Shown here one piece after another: positions 44,905 to 64,000 of a stretch of 64,000 bases of DNA. The notes beneath the pieces are model-generated. The model saw nothing but the letters and a program-made list of their open reading frames with translations, was not told the DNA's origin and made no database searches. Position 1 is the stretch's first letter. Each line of letters starts with the position of its first letter. Source of the stretch: Escarpia spicata (taxonomy: Eukaryota; Annelida; Polychaeta; Sabellida; Siboglinidae); NCBI GenBank assembly GCA_963995525.1, contig OZ023206.1, forward strand, positions 67,945,237 through 68,009,236, written 5' to 3'. The position numbers and the translations under genes were made by a program.

Positions 44905-47021
44905 ATTTTGTTCGTTAAATCGGTTGCCTAAAAACTGTGAATTGACATAGAGCTCGGTGATTTAATATAAATAACACATTTGCATAATAGGCCTAAGAAG
45001 TTGTAATCGATGGTGTACCAACTTACTCCCCCATAGAGCAACACGGTCGTATTCCCAAAACAATCCAAAGTGTACAGTGTCTACGGGACGTCCGTACGAT
45101 GTGACATGTTTACGTTTGTTCATTTATGATACTGGAATATTCATTTATCTGCTTCGCAATCCACCAGGTGGCACCAATGTCATATCGTGGCAGACCAGTC
45201 ACTAGTTGGTTCCCAGGCAACCGATAGGTGCCACTGTTGTGACCATGATACCCACGCTGTCGGCATTGACTACTACTTGCTAGTTGGGAACGTGTGGTAA
45301 AGCTAAACATCAGGACATTCTATTCTAGGCAAAAGTAATACACACGTGGTACGATAACCTGGTCGTGAATATTAAGGATAATCAATGAAATTTATTCTCG
45401 TTCTAAGTCATCAAAATAAGAGCAACCCCGAACGTACATGTATTGATACAAGTTGCGCACAGAAATAAAACGGAATTCCAAACGATAACGTTTAGGTGGC
45501 ATGTTCGTATCCCATAATTGGTCAACTTTTCCGAACACATAGTTTTTGGTACCGTTGAGTTTTCTGTAAAACTAGTAGAAACGTAATTGCATTGTTTAAT
45601 TCATTGATAATATCGCATGAATTATATTTAGATTGTACTTTCGTAAATACAAGTTCAATCACCGAAATGAAGTGGTGCCATTTGATGATGTCAATCATAC
45701 GGATATATGTCATTAGATTATCTTTATTTGTCTCAGTTTGTAGTTTTTTCGTGTTGGCATTGATACCATTTGGTAGCTGTGTATGGGGCCGATAGTGAAC
45801 CAATGTCATACACATGTGTGTTTTTTATTGTGCATTCGCGTGCAAGCGTAGTTCACATTTTGACGTGCCCTTTTCACCTATGTCCTGAACTTTGACCAGT
45901 AAGTGTGCTCCCATACCCGAATTAGTCTAATATCAATTTGTGTGTTTTCATTACACCTTTTAACCAAATAATTGCACCAATTACTAATGTTTTTGGTCAA
46001 ATACTATGTATTCTATCTAATAATATGTTTTCGGATGTATTCGTAGTTCACGTTTCCGTAGAAACTTACGTCTAGCACGGACCACTCTCGGCCCGTTACC
46101 GCGAGGATAGCTATCAATCAACACATTTGACACTGATATTTGTTGTGACACTGCATAGTGTATACTCTTGTGCAAGTCGCATTAGAAATAACGTTTATAC
46201 CATGCGTACACATTTTTCGAGATTGCATTTTGTTCTTATCAAAGTACGTGTTTGGGACTGTACTTCAGTCAAAGCACATTTTATAACTTATACATCATCT
46301 GTGGATTATTGTGTCCCATAGAATATTGGACAATTGAAAGAAAACATTTTGTTTCAGAACTATATGTTTAATCATACATTCAAAGGACGAAACGACAAAG
46401 GAAAAAGTTGTGTGAATTGCATGACGTAATATGATTATGCAATAATATAATCGCCATTGCCAAGCCTATCATATATTATGTAACGTAAGTGTGAGACATA
46501 ATTTGATGTCAGAGCAGGTGCCTATGATGTAACAACCACCCGAGATCATTTAAAACTTATGTCCAAACGGGAGAGACATTCGGCGTCAACCCGAGAACCC
46601 GGCAAAATGTAAACCATAAAATTACAACACAAATGCTTACTATGTCATTCACCTTTAAACACCACAATCTAAAAAAAGATTAATCGTGTATCAACTCAAT
46701 TATGGTGTTGATGATGTATGTTAAATATGGATGCGACAGACACCGTCTGAATGTCGGGTGACCGAGAGATTATCTTCCAAAAATACATGCATCTTGTTAA
46801 ATCTGGTTCAGAGCTATCTCAATAAAAGTATGACAATTGTTCAGTTTCATATATCGAACTTTAGATGATTAGTTTCGCTGAAGCATCAGGAAACGTGAAC
46901 TGTGCAAAGTTATCTTACTCTGGCTTAGAGCAACTGCGATGGAAATCTGTTAAACGTTAATTGTACGCTACAAGTCTGGTGTGATATCTACTATGGCTAC
47001 GTTGTTATCACCATCTAGATT
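44905..47021. other. Intergenic stretch downstream of the CTHRC1-like gene
   Basis: AT-rich, with no supported exon. The part next to 47022 should hold the 3' UTR of the CTHRC1-like gene, but no convincing polyadenylation signal was identified. Confidence 0.4.
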
Positions 47022-54363
<7,342 letters not shown>

Positions 54364-56687
54364 GGTCGCTGTTCTGAGAAGACACCTCAGTGACACGTCT
54401 TACATAGCTGCAAAACATTGTTTGAAACCTGAGAGTGGGATGAAACCATTGTCACTCGGTGATTCGTGAGGATGGCACATGTTTGTCCACACGTATCCCA
54501 TTTGATGCCGATTTTGCGGCATGATTGGTGAGAGCACTTGACGAAGACGACAGAGATACTTGTCTGGCTTTCATGCTGAACATCATTTCCGTCACAAAAC
54601 ATCTAGTATGTTTGTTGGAAACTAAAACTAACATGTGCATGTCTTTATTAAAATCCTGTATATTTTGTATATTGGTTTTGATGTTGATCTTTGTGGAAAT
54701 TCCAGTCATCCACAATAATATATTGGAATGGAGACTGTGGAAGCTCTGTCAGAACGAATTATATATTTACCACCAGCCCGCTGCCAGAAAGTTACTGAAT
54801 ACTAAGGCGACCGTTAACTGGATAGATAATAACTTTAAATTGTCTGGACATGTTGATTAAGCCTAATATTTGTCTCTGAAAGTTTATTTGGTTGGCTTCG
54901 ACATGGAGTGAATTGAAAACGGCACCGATGTTTTACCCGCCCGCACGTGACACATCGCGTATGCGTCGTCTCTCATCGTGCTATTGTCTCGCACGCCAAG
55001 GAGCTTGTCTTGCATCTGAAGAAAAGTGTTCCTCTCGCAGTGTTCCAGACCCGGGATATATCAAAGGATGGCCCCTTCAATGGAAACTGTGTTTGATACG
55101 GTATCATCTTCGTTCATTTAAACTGGCATTGACAATTTGGAGTACATGGGTGACTCGTTAGTTTATGTTGGAAAAATTGGTTTGTAAAGGGAGCCGGTAA
55201 CCTTAGCTGTGAGAATATTCACCATATTCTCTCTTTTTGCGAGAGGTTTAGCTGACTGATCTCATAAAAAATATGTGCAATATAGTCCAGCTTTATAATA
55301 AATGTATGAGCTGGTTGTCACCTGCCGTTTTAGTCTGCAGCGATTGCCCCGTCCATGAGAACATTTACTTTTAAAAATCTTATTTCGAACACACGATGAA
55401 AGGCTGTCCCTTGAAGCGTGAAGTATCGAGAGGTGTGCTAACACGTCTGCAATAAAAAGGCCTGATCCTAAGGTGACCTTACTAGTCTCATATATTCCGT
55501 TTTCACAATTGTATCCTAAAGTAATATCTGGTTCATCTGTCTCCCTTGTTCTTCGCCAAGGATAAGCATCGATGTTTCAACTAGACATGTCTTGACGAAA
55601 TCCTCTCCGATTGCATAGGATTTCTTACTTTCAGTATGACGCGATCTGAATTTCCGGTACGTCATTCAATTACACATCTTCAATGTACCGTGCTACACGA
55701 TCGTTGCCGTGATGAATTGATTATTGAAATATACATACATAAAAAGCTTGTATTACAGAAAATACCAGAATTATCCCAGGTTAAATACTGCTGTGGTAAG
55801 CCAAGGAAGAAATCCACATAGGCAACCTTCGTCATCTATGTTCATTGAGTGAGGCTGTCGTCTTATCCTTGTGTCCTTTTTGTTACTCCTCCGATCTCCC
55901 ACTCTAAGTGTCGATCAGTTCTAGGTGCCCATCCCAGCAGTCGGTAATATGGCTGATCTCGTGTGTTGAATAGTGACTACTGACGCATCCACCCAAAGGC
56001 ATTCCATACCGCTTCATTTGTGACACAAATATTGTCTGGCCGTTTAACTACTGTGTACTTCCTCACGAGTTGTCCACGGAATCCAATATATCACACATAC
56101 GCAATGGATGTGTAGTCATTGAACTGATATTATCTCTATGGCATATTTTTGAATGCCTGGTATCTCATTCATAAATGTATCATAAATTGAAAATGCAAAG
56201 AACAATGCAAATAAGTTGTCTACTCTGTTTACAAGCAGTATATCACACTCTTACCAACCGGTGTGTTATCCTATGTGGGTGGAGTCTATATGTATGTTCC
56301 ACTTTAACACAACGGCATAGTCCACAGGAATATATCAACCTACATGTGTCTTTGCTATAGCGTAGGCATCATAATTATTATTGCAATGACAGTCAAACGG
56401 TTGTAGTTGAAGAAAACAAACATAAATGAAAGTGACAGTTTGTTTTGAAAAAATATAAGACATTTTAAATATCTGGTAAACATTCACGCTTGCCAAATTC
56501 TTATGATTTATGGTACTTGACGAAAATTAAGATTCTATGATGTTTCGATGATTTGTTGGGGCAATGTTGCGCATGAATTTAATACCGATGTTACAATAAA
56601 TATGTACAAGACATAAGTACAAATAGCTTAAATAGGTTACAAAAATAGTTTGGATATATATATATATTTGGATATATATATATATAT
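54364..56687. other. Intergenic stretch upstream of the CTHRC1-like gene
   Basis: It contains the dispersed repeat at 54700-54965. The rest is AT-rich with no supported exon, and no promoter element was recognised next to 54363. Confidence 0.4.
54700..54965 (+). repeat. Dispersed repeat, inverted copy at 63.6 kb
   Basis: AACTGGATAGATAATA, GATTAAGCCTAATATTTGTC, TCTGAAAGTTTATTTGGTTG, GTGAATTGAAAACGGC and GCACGTGACACAT are found in inverse orientation at 63570-63720. Confidence 0.85.
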
Positions 56688-59600
56688 GGTCGATTCCCAC
56701 GAAACGTTGACAAATGGTGTTGCTAGGGGGGCAAAAATAAACATATGCGTATAAAGTTGTGTTTTCTGTAGTACGAAAAGAACATATTGAGGTAATCGGA
56801 GAATAAGATTGGACAAGTTAAATCCTCAAATTGAGCATTTGACTGCTAATAGAAATAGCAAGTGCTTACGTTCTGAAACCATACGTCTGCACACAAGTCC
56901 CTCTACTTGGAAACTGCTACAACTATTTCATCTCATATCTACCTGTGAAATTTCATTTTCAATATATGTAAAACACATGTGTGTTTTAAATTCAGTAAGA
57001 AATATGTTTCGGACTTCTGTTTTCATTTTACGGGGGAGCTTTGAAGTATTTTGCGCTTTCTCATACTTGATGTTTTATAAAGGTGACTTTCTGTTACATA
57101 TTACCACTACAAGGCTAATGCATGTTTTATCGTTAAAATACATTCATGGCAAGGTATACACATTGAGCTTTTCAACAGGGTATACCTTATTGACACTGAT
57201 TTATAACTATCAATTTGTAGACAGTTTAGAATTTGCAGGTGTACGGTTTCATATAATGTACTTTTCAGTACAATGGAATAAATTACTGGCGAGACCATTG
57301 GTCAACTCTAATTTGTTTTAAGAACGTTTTGGTATATATCCGACAGTCTAAATTGATTATGTTAGTGATATGTAGGTGATTCTGTCCTATTCTTATTATT
57401 CTAATTAAGAAAACGCCGGAGATGTACGGTTTCATGTACCTCCTCTTATAATGTGTATTGTGTATTAACTGTCAAAAGGTCGTGATGTAAGTATTTAAAT
57501 TGGTTGTACAAAAGTTACAGATACCAAGTGCTGATGTTAATTCATATACTTTGCAAAAATATTGAGGTGTGGGCTAAGAAACTGTCGGAAACGTACGGTT
57601 TCATGCCTACGTACGGTTTCAGTAGAATAGAGTATTTTTATTAGTTGACCACTTTTTACTTAAACTTTGTCTACGTACATACCCGAGTGTATATGTAAAA
57701 CCATTCTTGTGAGTGTTCCATATATGTGTTTCTCAATCACTCTTATAATTTTATTAATATACTGAACAATAGAACATGAATACAATGTTTTCATAACATT
57801 ATTTATTTAAAGTCTAACCGACCGCTTTTGTAATTTTGTCGAAAGGTAATTTTAAGAATAATTAATGAAACTTGAACTGAATGTTCCAAAACACCACCGC
57901 TCTCATCCTTCTCTTGAACCACCTCTCTGTCGTCCCTCTCCTCCACCACCTGTCTCTCGACCCATTCCACCACCACATGTCTGTCACCCCTCTCCTCCAC
58001 CACCTGCCTCTCTACCCTTTCCACCACCACTTATATGTCATCCATCTTCTCCTCCCCCTCTCCAGCGCCAGTTGCGTGCTTTCCCAACCAGAACATGTTG
58101 GATGGAACACTCCGCCCTTCGTGTAGCAGGAATCCTTGAAGCAGGAAGTACTGCAGATTGTCACGACTGGGCCCAGGACCACAACAGCATGGACAGACAT
58201 TATGCCACGGACTTCTAGAACATTCCATGTTTCGATCTCATCCTTGCAGTCCTGGATGACTTCGAGGGTTATCTCCAGGAGGGTCATGGTCGTGTCACTA
58301 TTTGGCAGAATTCTTAGCTCGTGGTGATTACTATTTCAGCTTTCCACAGGTTGTCAGTCTTCCTTTTCATTCCACCACACATTCCGTCACAGGGGCCATT
58401 CCTGTGACCAGCCTCCAGCTAGGTGCACGAAGCTCTAAGACCGAACAGTGATGAAAATGTTGCTACTAGGGCACATACTGTGCGGTTCCGGTAAGGCGAA
58501 GTTGGCGAGTCTGTGATGAAGTGCAGAGTCGACAGTTCCGGAAGGATTTCATTGACTTCCTTCAATAGTGTGAGCAGTGATACTTGTAATCTACACGTAG
58601 CTCTTGGTACAAAGCTTGCCGTCCTGCTTGAAGTGTACCACCATTGAGTGAATGGCCACCTGGGACTAGTACACTGCCGTTATTTCGTCCTGATATCTGC
58701 ACATCCAATTTTCAGCATAGTCCATCTGGGTGAGGATCTGGTGATATTAGATGGTCACCCGGTGACAGTGCTCACGGAACTCGGCCATGCCGGATATGAG
58801 TTGGTTTGTGAAGTATCTTGTACTTTGTACAACTTGGGTCAGTTTCACCTTCTTGAAGAATCTGCCCTCGTGTTCAACATATTGGATTTGCCATGTTCGG
58901 TACCGAACTTCTGTTTTCGCTTGACATCATCTGATTCCCAAAAATAACAATAAATGGGGTGACTGGGCCGATGAACCAACTAGCAGTTAGAGCCGACATA
59001 CGGATTCGGGAGACGTACGGTTGCAGAGACCCGTAAAAGCAAAATAAATAGAAGGGAAATGTATCTATAAATTACAATTTTGTCATATAGTTACCTTGTT
59101 ATGTGTTATTTATGACCAATTAGTATTTCTTACTAATCTACAAATCTCTACTTACAATGCGTATTCAAACTTGCGACGTATGGTTTCTTGAAAAACTTCC
59201 CCAAATCGGTTTCGTCGCTCAACACAATTTATTAGCCAACACTTTTGGTTTAAAACAGCACCCTATGTATCCAGCTGTGGCATCAAGTTGAGTGTGAAAT
59301 CTGTGTTATTTAATGAACTGTTGTACTGCATTTTCCTATATGAATGACTGCAGACGGACGGTTTCAGAAAAGTTCCCCAACATGAAAATGATCAGGAGAA
59401 CCTGAAGTTTTAATGTTTTAATCAATAATGCCTGAGACATAAATCTTCATAGCCAAACATTAACTGTATACGTAGCATATGTTGTTCGAATAATACGATG
59501 CGATTTAAAGTACTGATGGCATATATTTCACAAAAATAGAGCAAAAATTACCAATTTTTGGGGGACTGTACTGAGAGATTCCATGGTACATATACAAGGG

Positions 59601-59718
59601 TTCTCCAGAAAGCCCCAACGAAGACGTATGCGTACAGCATCATTCCAGCCTTCCAACTGGTATATTAAATGAGTTATAGCCCTGGAACCTGTTTGTCAAC
59701 GTTTCGTGGGAATCGACC
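56688..59718 (-). mobile_element. 3.03 kb TIR element with repeated CGTACGGTTTCA motif
   Basis: A perfect 27-bp terminal inverted repeat starts GGTCGATTCCCACGAAACG at 56688 and has its complement ending at 59718. TA runs flank both ends. The interior has a minus-strand transposase-like remnant and about eight copies of a CGTACGGTTTC-like motif. Confidence 0.8.
57860..58960 (-). pseudogene. Transposase-like remnant, RNase H-like family suspected
   Basis: Minus strand, best block at about 58530-58330: LKEVNEILPELSTLHFITDS then PTSPYRNRTVCALVATFSSL, an in-frame stop, then LEAGHRNGPCDGMCGGMKRK. The pattern DSPTSxYRN ... EAGHxxGPCDG ... KR is one I remember from uncharacterised transposon-type proteins, where an acidic residue pattern suggests an RNase H fold. 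Downstream, a Cys-containing block (CSTSCFKDSCYTKGGVFHPT at about 58160-58100) and a charged Val/Glu/Arg repeat (VVEERGDRHVVVEWVERQVV) follow. Stops and frame changes make it inactive. Confidence 0.6.
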
Positions 59719-59757
<39 letters not shown>

Positions 59758-59759
59758 AA

Positions 59760-60975
59760 GCATGTTCGCGTTTCAAATGATGTAATATTCGCTTGTGCCA
59801 TTTCAATGATCTGCTTCATCAGTTCGTGCCATTCGACGCACGTAGCTTTCTGATGTCCCCGGAACTGCGCAGTTGCAAGCCATCTTTGTTCAAGGCCCCG
59901 TTCACCCACGAAAGCCACCCCTGTCCAGCTTGAAGTATTCGTCAATGGTAAGCTGGGCAGGGACGTTTGTTGGCAAACGTAGCACGTGTCCGAAGAAGAA
60001 TCACCACCCGGCTTTTCGGACCAACCGGCTGATCGGCTCGCACTGGCATCGACGATATAAGGTGTCTGTAGTCATCTTCTGTGGGTAATGAACATCGATT
60101 ATCTGACGCAAATGACGGCGATGGTATGAATCCAGTCGGTTTAACTTCATCTGAGTCAGACCCCAGGTGCCCATGTTGTAGGTCAGAACGAATGGTGCAT
60201 AGAGGCGGAACCTTAGCTTCAAACTGATCTGATTCCGCCTGAACCAGACTGTCCACAGCTTCCGAAATGCTACATTTGCGAGCTGTTTACGGCGTGCGAC
60301 ATCTTCTGCGTCTCTCAGTAGTGAGCCTAGCTTCTTTGTCATCCGCCACTCCTCAGATATTCGGCCGGTGTGTCTCTGGATAGATGTTCTTTCGGTTTTG
60401 GATTCGTTGATGGTGAGGAACCATTCTGCCAAGCTACGTGGGACAATTTCATCAATTCGGTCCAGGAAAATTCGGGAATAACTGACAAAGTCAGTGTCAA
60501 CTGCACACTCAATGTCAAGTGAGAGGTCGATGTCAGTGATTGGTCGTTGAGGCAGCTGTGCCCGCAGGTTTCTCAAGGCCGCCTCAAGGTAGACGATAGA
60601 CAGCACTGGGCTGAGAATATGACCTTGAAGTGTGCCTATCGTTGTCATGAAAGAAGGACATTCTCCGACCATATGCGTGGTTCGAGCAATGTGTTTGCAA
60701 GGAAAAGTCTTATCATTCGAATTTCCGACTTTTTAAGGAATGTTGAAAGTATATCAACCAGCTTGTCTCGCCGGATGGTATCGAATGCTTGGCTTATGTT
60801 TATTCCAAGAATCTCGACTGCGATACGGTATCTCGGTGCCTTAGCACACAACCATCGGTACCCGAACACTACGTCAGCGGTACTTCGACCTCGACGGAAT
60901 CCACTCTGACCAGGTGAAAGGAATTCGTCGACTTTCGATGCGATTCGGGACAAAACCACTATGGCAGTCCTATCA
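59760..60975 (-). mobile_element. LINE fragment, reverse transcriptase C-terminal half
   Basis: Minus-strand frames give SPGQSGFRRGRSTADVVFGY, ISQAFDTIRRDKLVDIL (60910-60750), GHILSPVLSIVYLEAAL (about 60630), LTINESKTERTSIQRHTG, KLGSLLRDAEDVARRKQL, NMGTWGLTQMKLNRLDSYHR and YRRCQCEPISRLVR. A further downstream frame reads to about 59800. This is a non-LTR retrotransposon; the clade is unresolved. The ADD box is degenerate and the 5' half is missing. Confidence 0.8.
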
Positions 60976-61334
60976 TATTGGTTACCACTCGAACCTGATA
61001 CCTTATTTGTGAGGAACGCCGTGGATTTTGGTGCTATTTTCTATACATGTATGGAAGACTGGGCTTGACAGAAAACTGTATTAAGCAGTATTCACCTTGA
61101 ATGCTATTCTTCCACATGGTTCGTATACTGTTGCCAGGTATCGCTAATACATGTGAGTGCTCTGAAACAGTAGGTACCCCCCAAAAAACCCTACCCTACC
61201 GTCGATCGGTAGCAGGACGGTTTGGCGGTGTTGAGTTAGAGTCCGACTCCACAATATGCTCTGCTGCGCTTCAAACCAGTCCAGACCACATGCACCGTTC
61301 ACTGTATAATTTGACGTTGGTCTACTACTCGTGT

Positions 61335-61586
61335 TAGGGATTATCTCAGAACGTCGACGTCCGATATCATATGAAATTACTTCCATCTGGCTTTAGCCCT
61401 TCACTCCTCCCTCCAGACGAAAGTTGGTAAAGATTGATATGATGATATCAATATATTAACGATATCGGTCCGAAATGTACAATATCGATGTACGACGCCA
61501 GACGAAACCGCCTCTGGCCCCCACCCTCCCCAAACGAATGTACTTTCCTCTGATATCGGACATCGACGTTCTGAGATGATCCCTTA
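61335..61586. mobile_element. MITE-like element with 35-bp inverted ends
   Basis: TTAGGGATTATCTCAGAACG continuing TCGACGTCCGATATCA at 61335 is matched, with about three mismatches, by the complement of TGATATCGGACATCGACGTT continuing CTGAGATGATCCCTTA ending near 61586. The interior (about 180 bp) is non-coding and holds further small palindromes. Confidence 0.75.
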
Positions 61587-61675
61587 GCGCAAATCATCGT
61601 AATGTTGCTGTTTCCTGTTTATTATATGATATTTGTATATCTCAATTGTTACACTACATGCTGAAGGTGTCGAAC

Positions 61676-61853
61676 AATTGCTTCGATGTGTCGGTAACTT
61701 GTTAGGGTACTCGACATTTTCGATATCGTATGACTGTTTAATTATGCAAACGATACAACATCGGATATATATATATCGTTTGCATAATTAAACAGTCATA
61801 CGATATCGAAAATGTCGAGTACCCTAACAAGTTACCGACACATCGAAGCAATT
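61676..61853. repeat. Perfect hairpin, 80-bp arms and 18-nt loop
   Basis: 61676-61755 (starting AATTGCTTCGATGTGTCGGT) is the exact reverse complement of 61774-61853. The loop 61756-61773 is CAACATCGGATATATATA. I compared all 80 positions and found no mismatch. Confidence 0.95.
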
Positions 61854-61859
61854 TGATAG

Positions 61860-63565
61860 TGACAAATACGTGCCTGGACGTATTCTGAGTATCATTCTTT
61901 TCCAAACAAAAAGGTGAAACTCCCACTAACTTACGAAATGACTGGTCATAATTCTCAGTCAACTCGACGGTCTACATACGAGGCCACTAGATGGCAGTGA
62001 AGTTAACTACAAACTGTTGTATGGCTTGGACTGTCTGCAAAACGGTTCGAGTTGTTTCATCATGTGGACTAATCAGACTGTCCCACAATTTGCGTTATGA
62101 ACGTGAATAACTGTTATCAAATGTTTTCAACACCAGTGAATCGTTGTCTTTTATGGGACAGCAAAAATCTTTTAATTACAATTAACTGTTACCATTGCCT
62201 GATTGAGCACTACACATTTGATCCTGTATTGGATTTGAACGTATTGGACAAGGGAATTAGATAAAACATAAATTTTCCCGTCAATTTATTGTATTGTTCA
62301 ATGTTGTAACGAGATCACACATATTTTGTGTATCCGGGCGTACGTGTGTTCTGCAGCTCTTAGCTCCACTATGGGGGTCTTGTTTGTTCATACTTTTCGT
62401 CTAGTTTATTTTTACTTTTGCAAACACGCGGCTAGATGAAGCAGTTGGTTTATGTAATATCTCGATGACATTAAGGGAAGCGATGTTAAAGTAACTGTCG
62501 ATTATGTTGTGGTCGCAACGTTCCAATTCAGTAGGGATCCGCAAACGTGTTTAGGTGTGGGCCAAATTTTGTCCAGTTATCTCTGTGCGGGCAAACTATT
62601 TCAGTTTGGTAAGACATCAAATACATATTCGTAGATGTTCGTAAGGAGTGTCTTTTGTACTACTTTGAAACACATTTAGACAACTAAATAAGACTATTTA
62701 ACAATGTAAATCACCGTCTAAGCAAAATTGTAATGTTGCTTATTCTTCTATAAATTAGACTACTACTGTAACTAAATGGTAAACTATCGCAATTCGCAAA
62801 ACAATGTTCAAACGATAATAAAGGTGTTCTTGATGTGATTTGTGATTGGGAATTCCGATATCGCTTAATCAAATGCTTCCGAAAAATTTAATTTTTGCGC
62901 TGTCTCAAGCAATGCTGAAAATTACCTATTTATCGCTAATAAAAGTGCCTGGTTGTCTTTCATACGGCAACGTTTGTTTTCTTCCCACTGCTTCGTACAC
63001 GTGCCTTTTCACCAATGCAGAATTCGAAAGTTCTATGAGTTCGAAATACATTATTTTACTTCCTCGTGTATCTACCCAGTGATATCAAGGTTGACTTCGC
63101 TTTTACGAACCCTTTTTTCAGATGGGTGCATATATTTGTGCTTAACCACGTGATCTTTAATTACCTTGTCTAAAAGTTACAAATCGGTGATGTTAATATA
63201 ACTGGTAACTTATTTATCTAACCCTTTTAAAAATAACTTTATAATGTTTGCTTTTCTATTCAAATGGAATCACACGGTAATTTAATGACAAGATGAATAT
63301 TTGTGTAAGCGATATGCTAATGTGTTTTTCAGCTTCCAGTAGTAGTTTGCGTTGAGTCGAAGGGTTTTGTTCTGCGCGTATAGTTGGAGGCGGGATGTTA
63401 ATTTTGTGAGTGTGTCGGTGTCCGTAGAAAAAACAAAAAATAAATCTGAATTTGAAACGCTGTGTGATATAAGATTGCGCAGTATGAACAATCCACCTGA
63501 CATTTGGCATACATTGTTATTCTCGGATTCATCTGGTACGGATTAGGTATATTGTGTTTGATGCT
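61860..63565. other. Intergenic stretch without recognised gene
   Basis: AT-rich; the short frames have no motif or splice support. Confidence 0.45.
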
Positions 63566-63569
63566 GCCG

Positions 63570-63720
63570 AAAATGTGTCACGTGCGGACTGGGAAAACAT
63601 CGGCGCCGTTTTCAATTCACTACACGTCGAAGCCAACCAAATAAACTTTCAGAGACAAATATTAGGTTTAATCAACGTCCACATAATGTCCACATAATTA
63701 AAATGTATTATCTATCCAGT
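63570..63720 (-). repeat. Dispersed repeat, inverted copy of 54.7-54.97 kb
   Basis: The reverse complement matches GTGACACAT, GAATTGAAAACGGC, GCTTCGAC, CCAAATAAACTTTCAGAGAC and TATCTATCCAGTTATC blocks of the other copy in the same order. Confidence 0.85.
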
Positions 63721-63769
63721 TATCTATTGCCTTATTATCACCAGTATGAAGTACATTGGTGTAATATAA

Positions 63770-63970
63770 TTCAACTATTGTTGAAATCGTATGACATTCC
63801 TAATCCCGTCTGTTATCTTTGTTTTCGATTTGCAACAGCTTTCAACTGGTTCATCTACTTATTTATAAAAAGGACATGAGTAAGGGGTGTTTTCTTTCTG
63901 CATTGACGAACCAATCAACAACACTGATTTTGTGATTATTCCGTTTATACAAACAAGCTTAATGTTTTCA
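63770..63970 (+). repeat. Dispersed repeat, diverged copy of 39.2-39.4 kb
   Basis: Blocks TTGTTGAAATC, TATCTTTGTTTT, GACGAACCAATCAACAACA, GTGATTATTCC and AGCTTAATGTT follow the order of the 39 kb copy. The hairpin of that copy is not conserved here. Confidence 0.6.
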
Positions 63971-64000
63971 ATTGTTGTATGTTATGTATATTTATTTTAT

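Noticed and set aside
56809..57321. 170-codon plus frame
   Set aside because: It lies in the AT-rich part of the TIR element, starts without ATG, spans one of the CGTACGGTTTC motifs and has no recognisable domain.
57865..58218. Pro/His-rich plus frame (PSPPPP repeats)
   Set aside because: It is antisense to the charged repeat at the end of the transposase-like remnant; the minus-strand frames carry the recognisable blocks.

Overview
The window is animal nuclear DNA: spliced genes with GT-AG introns, many LINE, SINE, LTR and DNA-transposon copies, and long dinucleotide arrays. The main gene is a complete IR25a-type ionotropic receptor, a family reported from protostomes but not deuterostomes. 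Together with a CTHRC1-like gene and the repeat style, this suggests a marine lophotrochozoan such as a mollusc, annelid or brachiopod. The phylum is inference. No bacterial, CRISPR or rRNA signal was seen.

Gene 1 is IR25a (minus strand, 37433 to 9422). I rebuilt it exon by exon: 20 coding exons, all with GT-AG borders, all junctions in phase, giving 941 residues. It has a signal peptide, an amino-terminal domain, the S1 lobe, M1, pore loop, M3, the S2 lobe, M4 and a short cytoplasmic tail. The tail exon (9422-9590) is cut off from the M4 exon by a 4 kb intron that holds a whole terminal-inverted-repeat element. The R, T and D residues that bind glutamate in this superfamily are all present. 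Other introns hold a pogo-like transposon, RTE-like and CR1/L2-like LINEs, SINEs and microsatellites.

Gene 2 is a CTHRC1-like secreted protein (minus strand, 54363 to 47022): four coding exons, 227 residues, with a signal peptide, a short coiled coil and the CTHRC1 C-terminal domain, but no collagen Gly-X-Y repeat. Its large last intron contains a decayed Ty3/Gypsy element on the plus strand. Both genes point the same way, about 9.6 kb apart, with a 387-bp GA array about 0.7 kb upstream of the IR25a start codon.

Layout: 1-9 kb has LINE fragments, a TA-rich minisatellite, one isolated possible exon and an almost full-length RTE-like LINE (5.73-8.76 kb). 9.4-37.4 kb is IR25a with its transposon-filled introns. 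38-47 kb is intergenic, with the GA array, one possible exon and a 0.9 kb TG-rich tract. 47-54.4 kb is the CTHRC1-like gene. 54.4-64 kb is intergenic, with a 3.03 kb inverted-repeat element carrying about eight copies of a CGTACGGTTTCA-like motif, a LINE fragment, a MITE and a perfect 80-bp-arm hairpin.

The most unusual items are the PIN-like/CXC-type element inside the last IR25a intron, the G-rich tetranucleotide array directly after the last IR25a 5' splice site, the 56.7-59.7 kb element and the perfect hairpin at 61.7-61.85 kb. Family assignments come from remembered motifs, not from searches.
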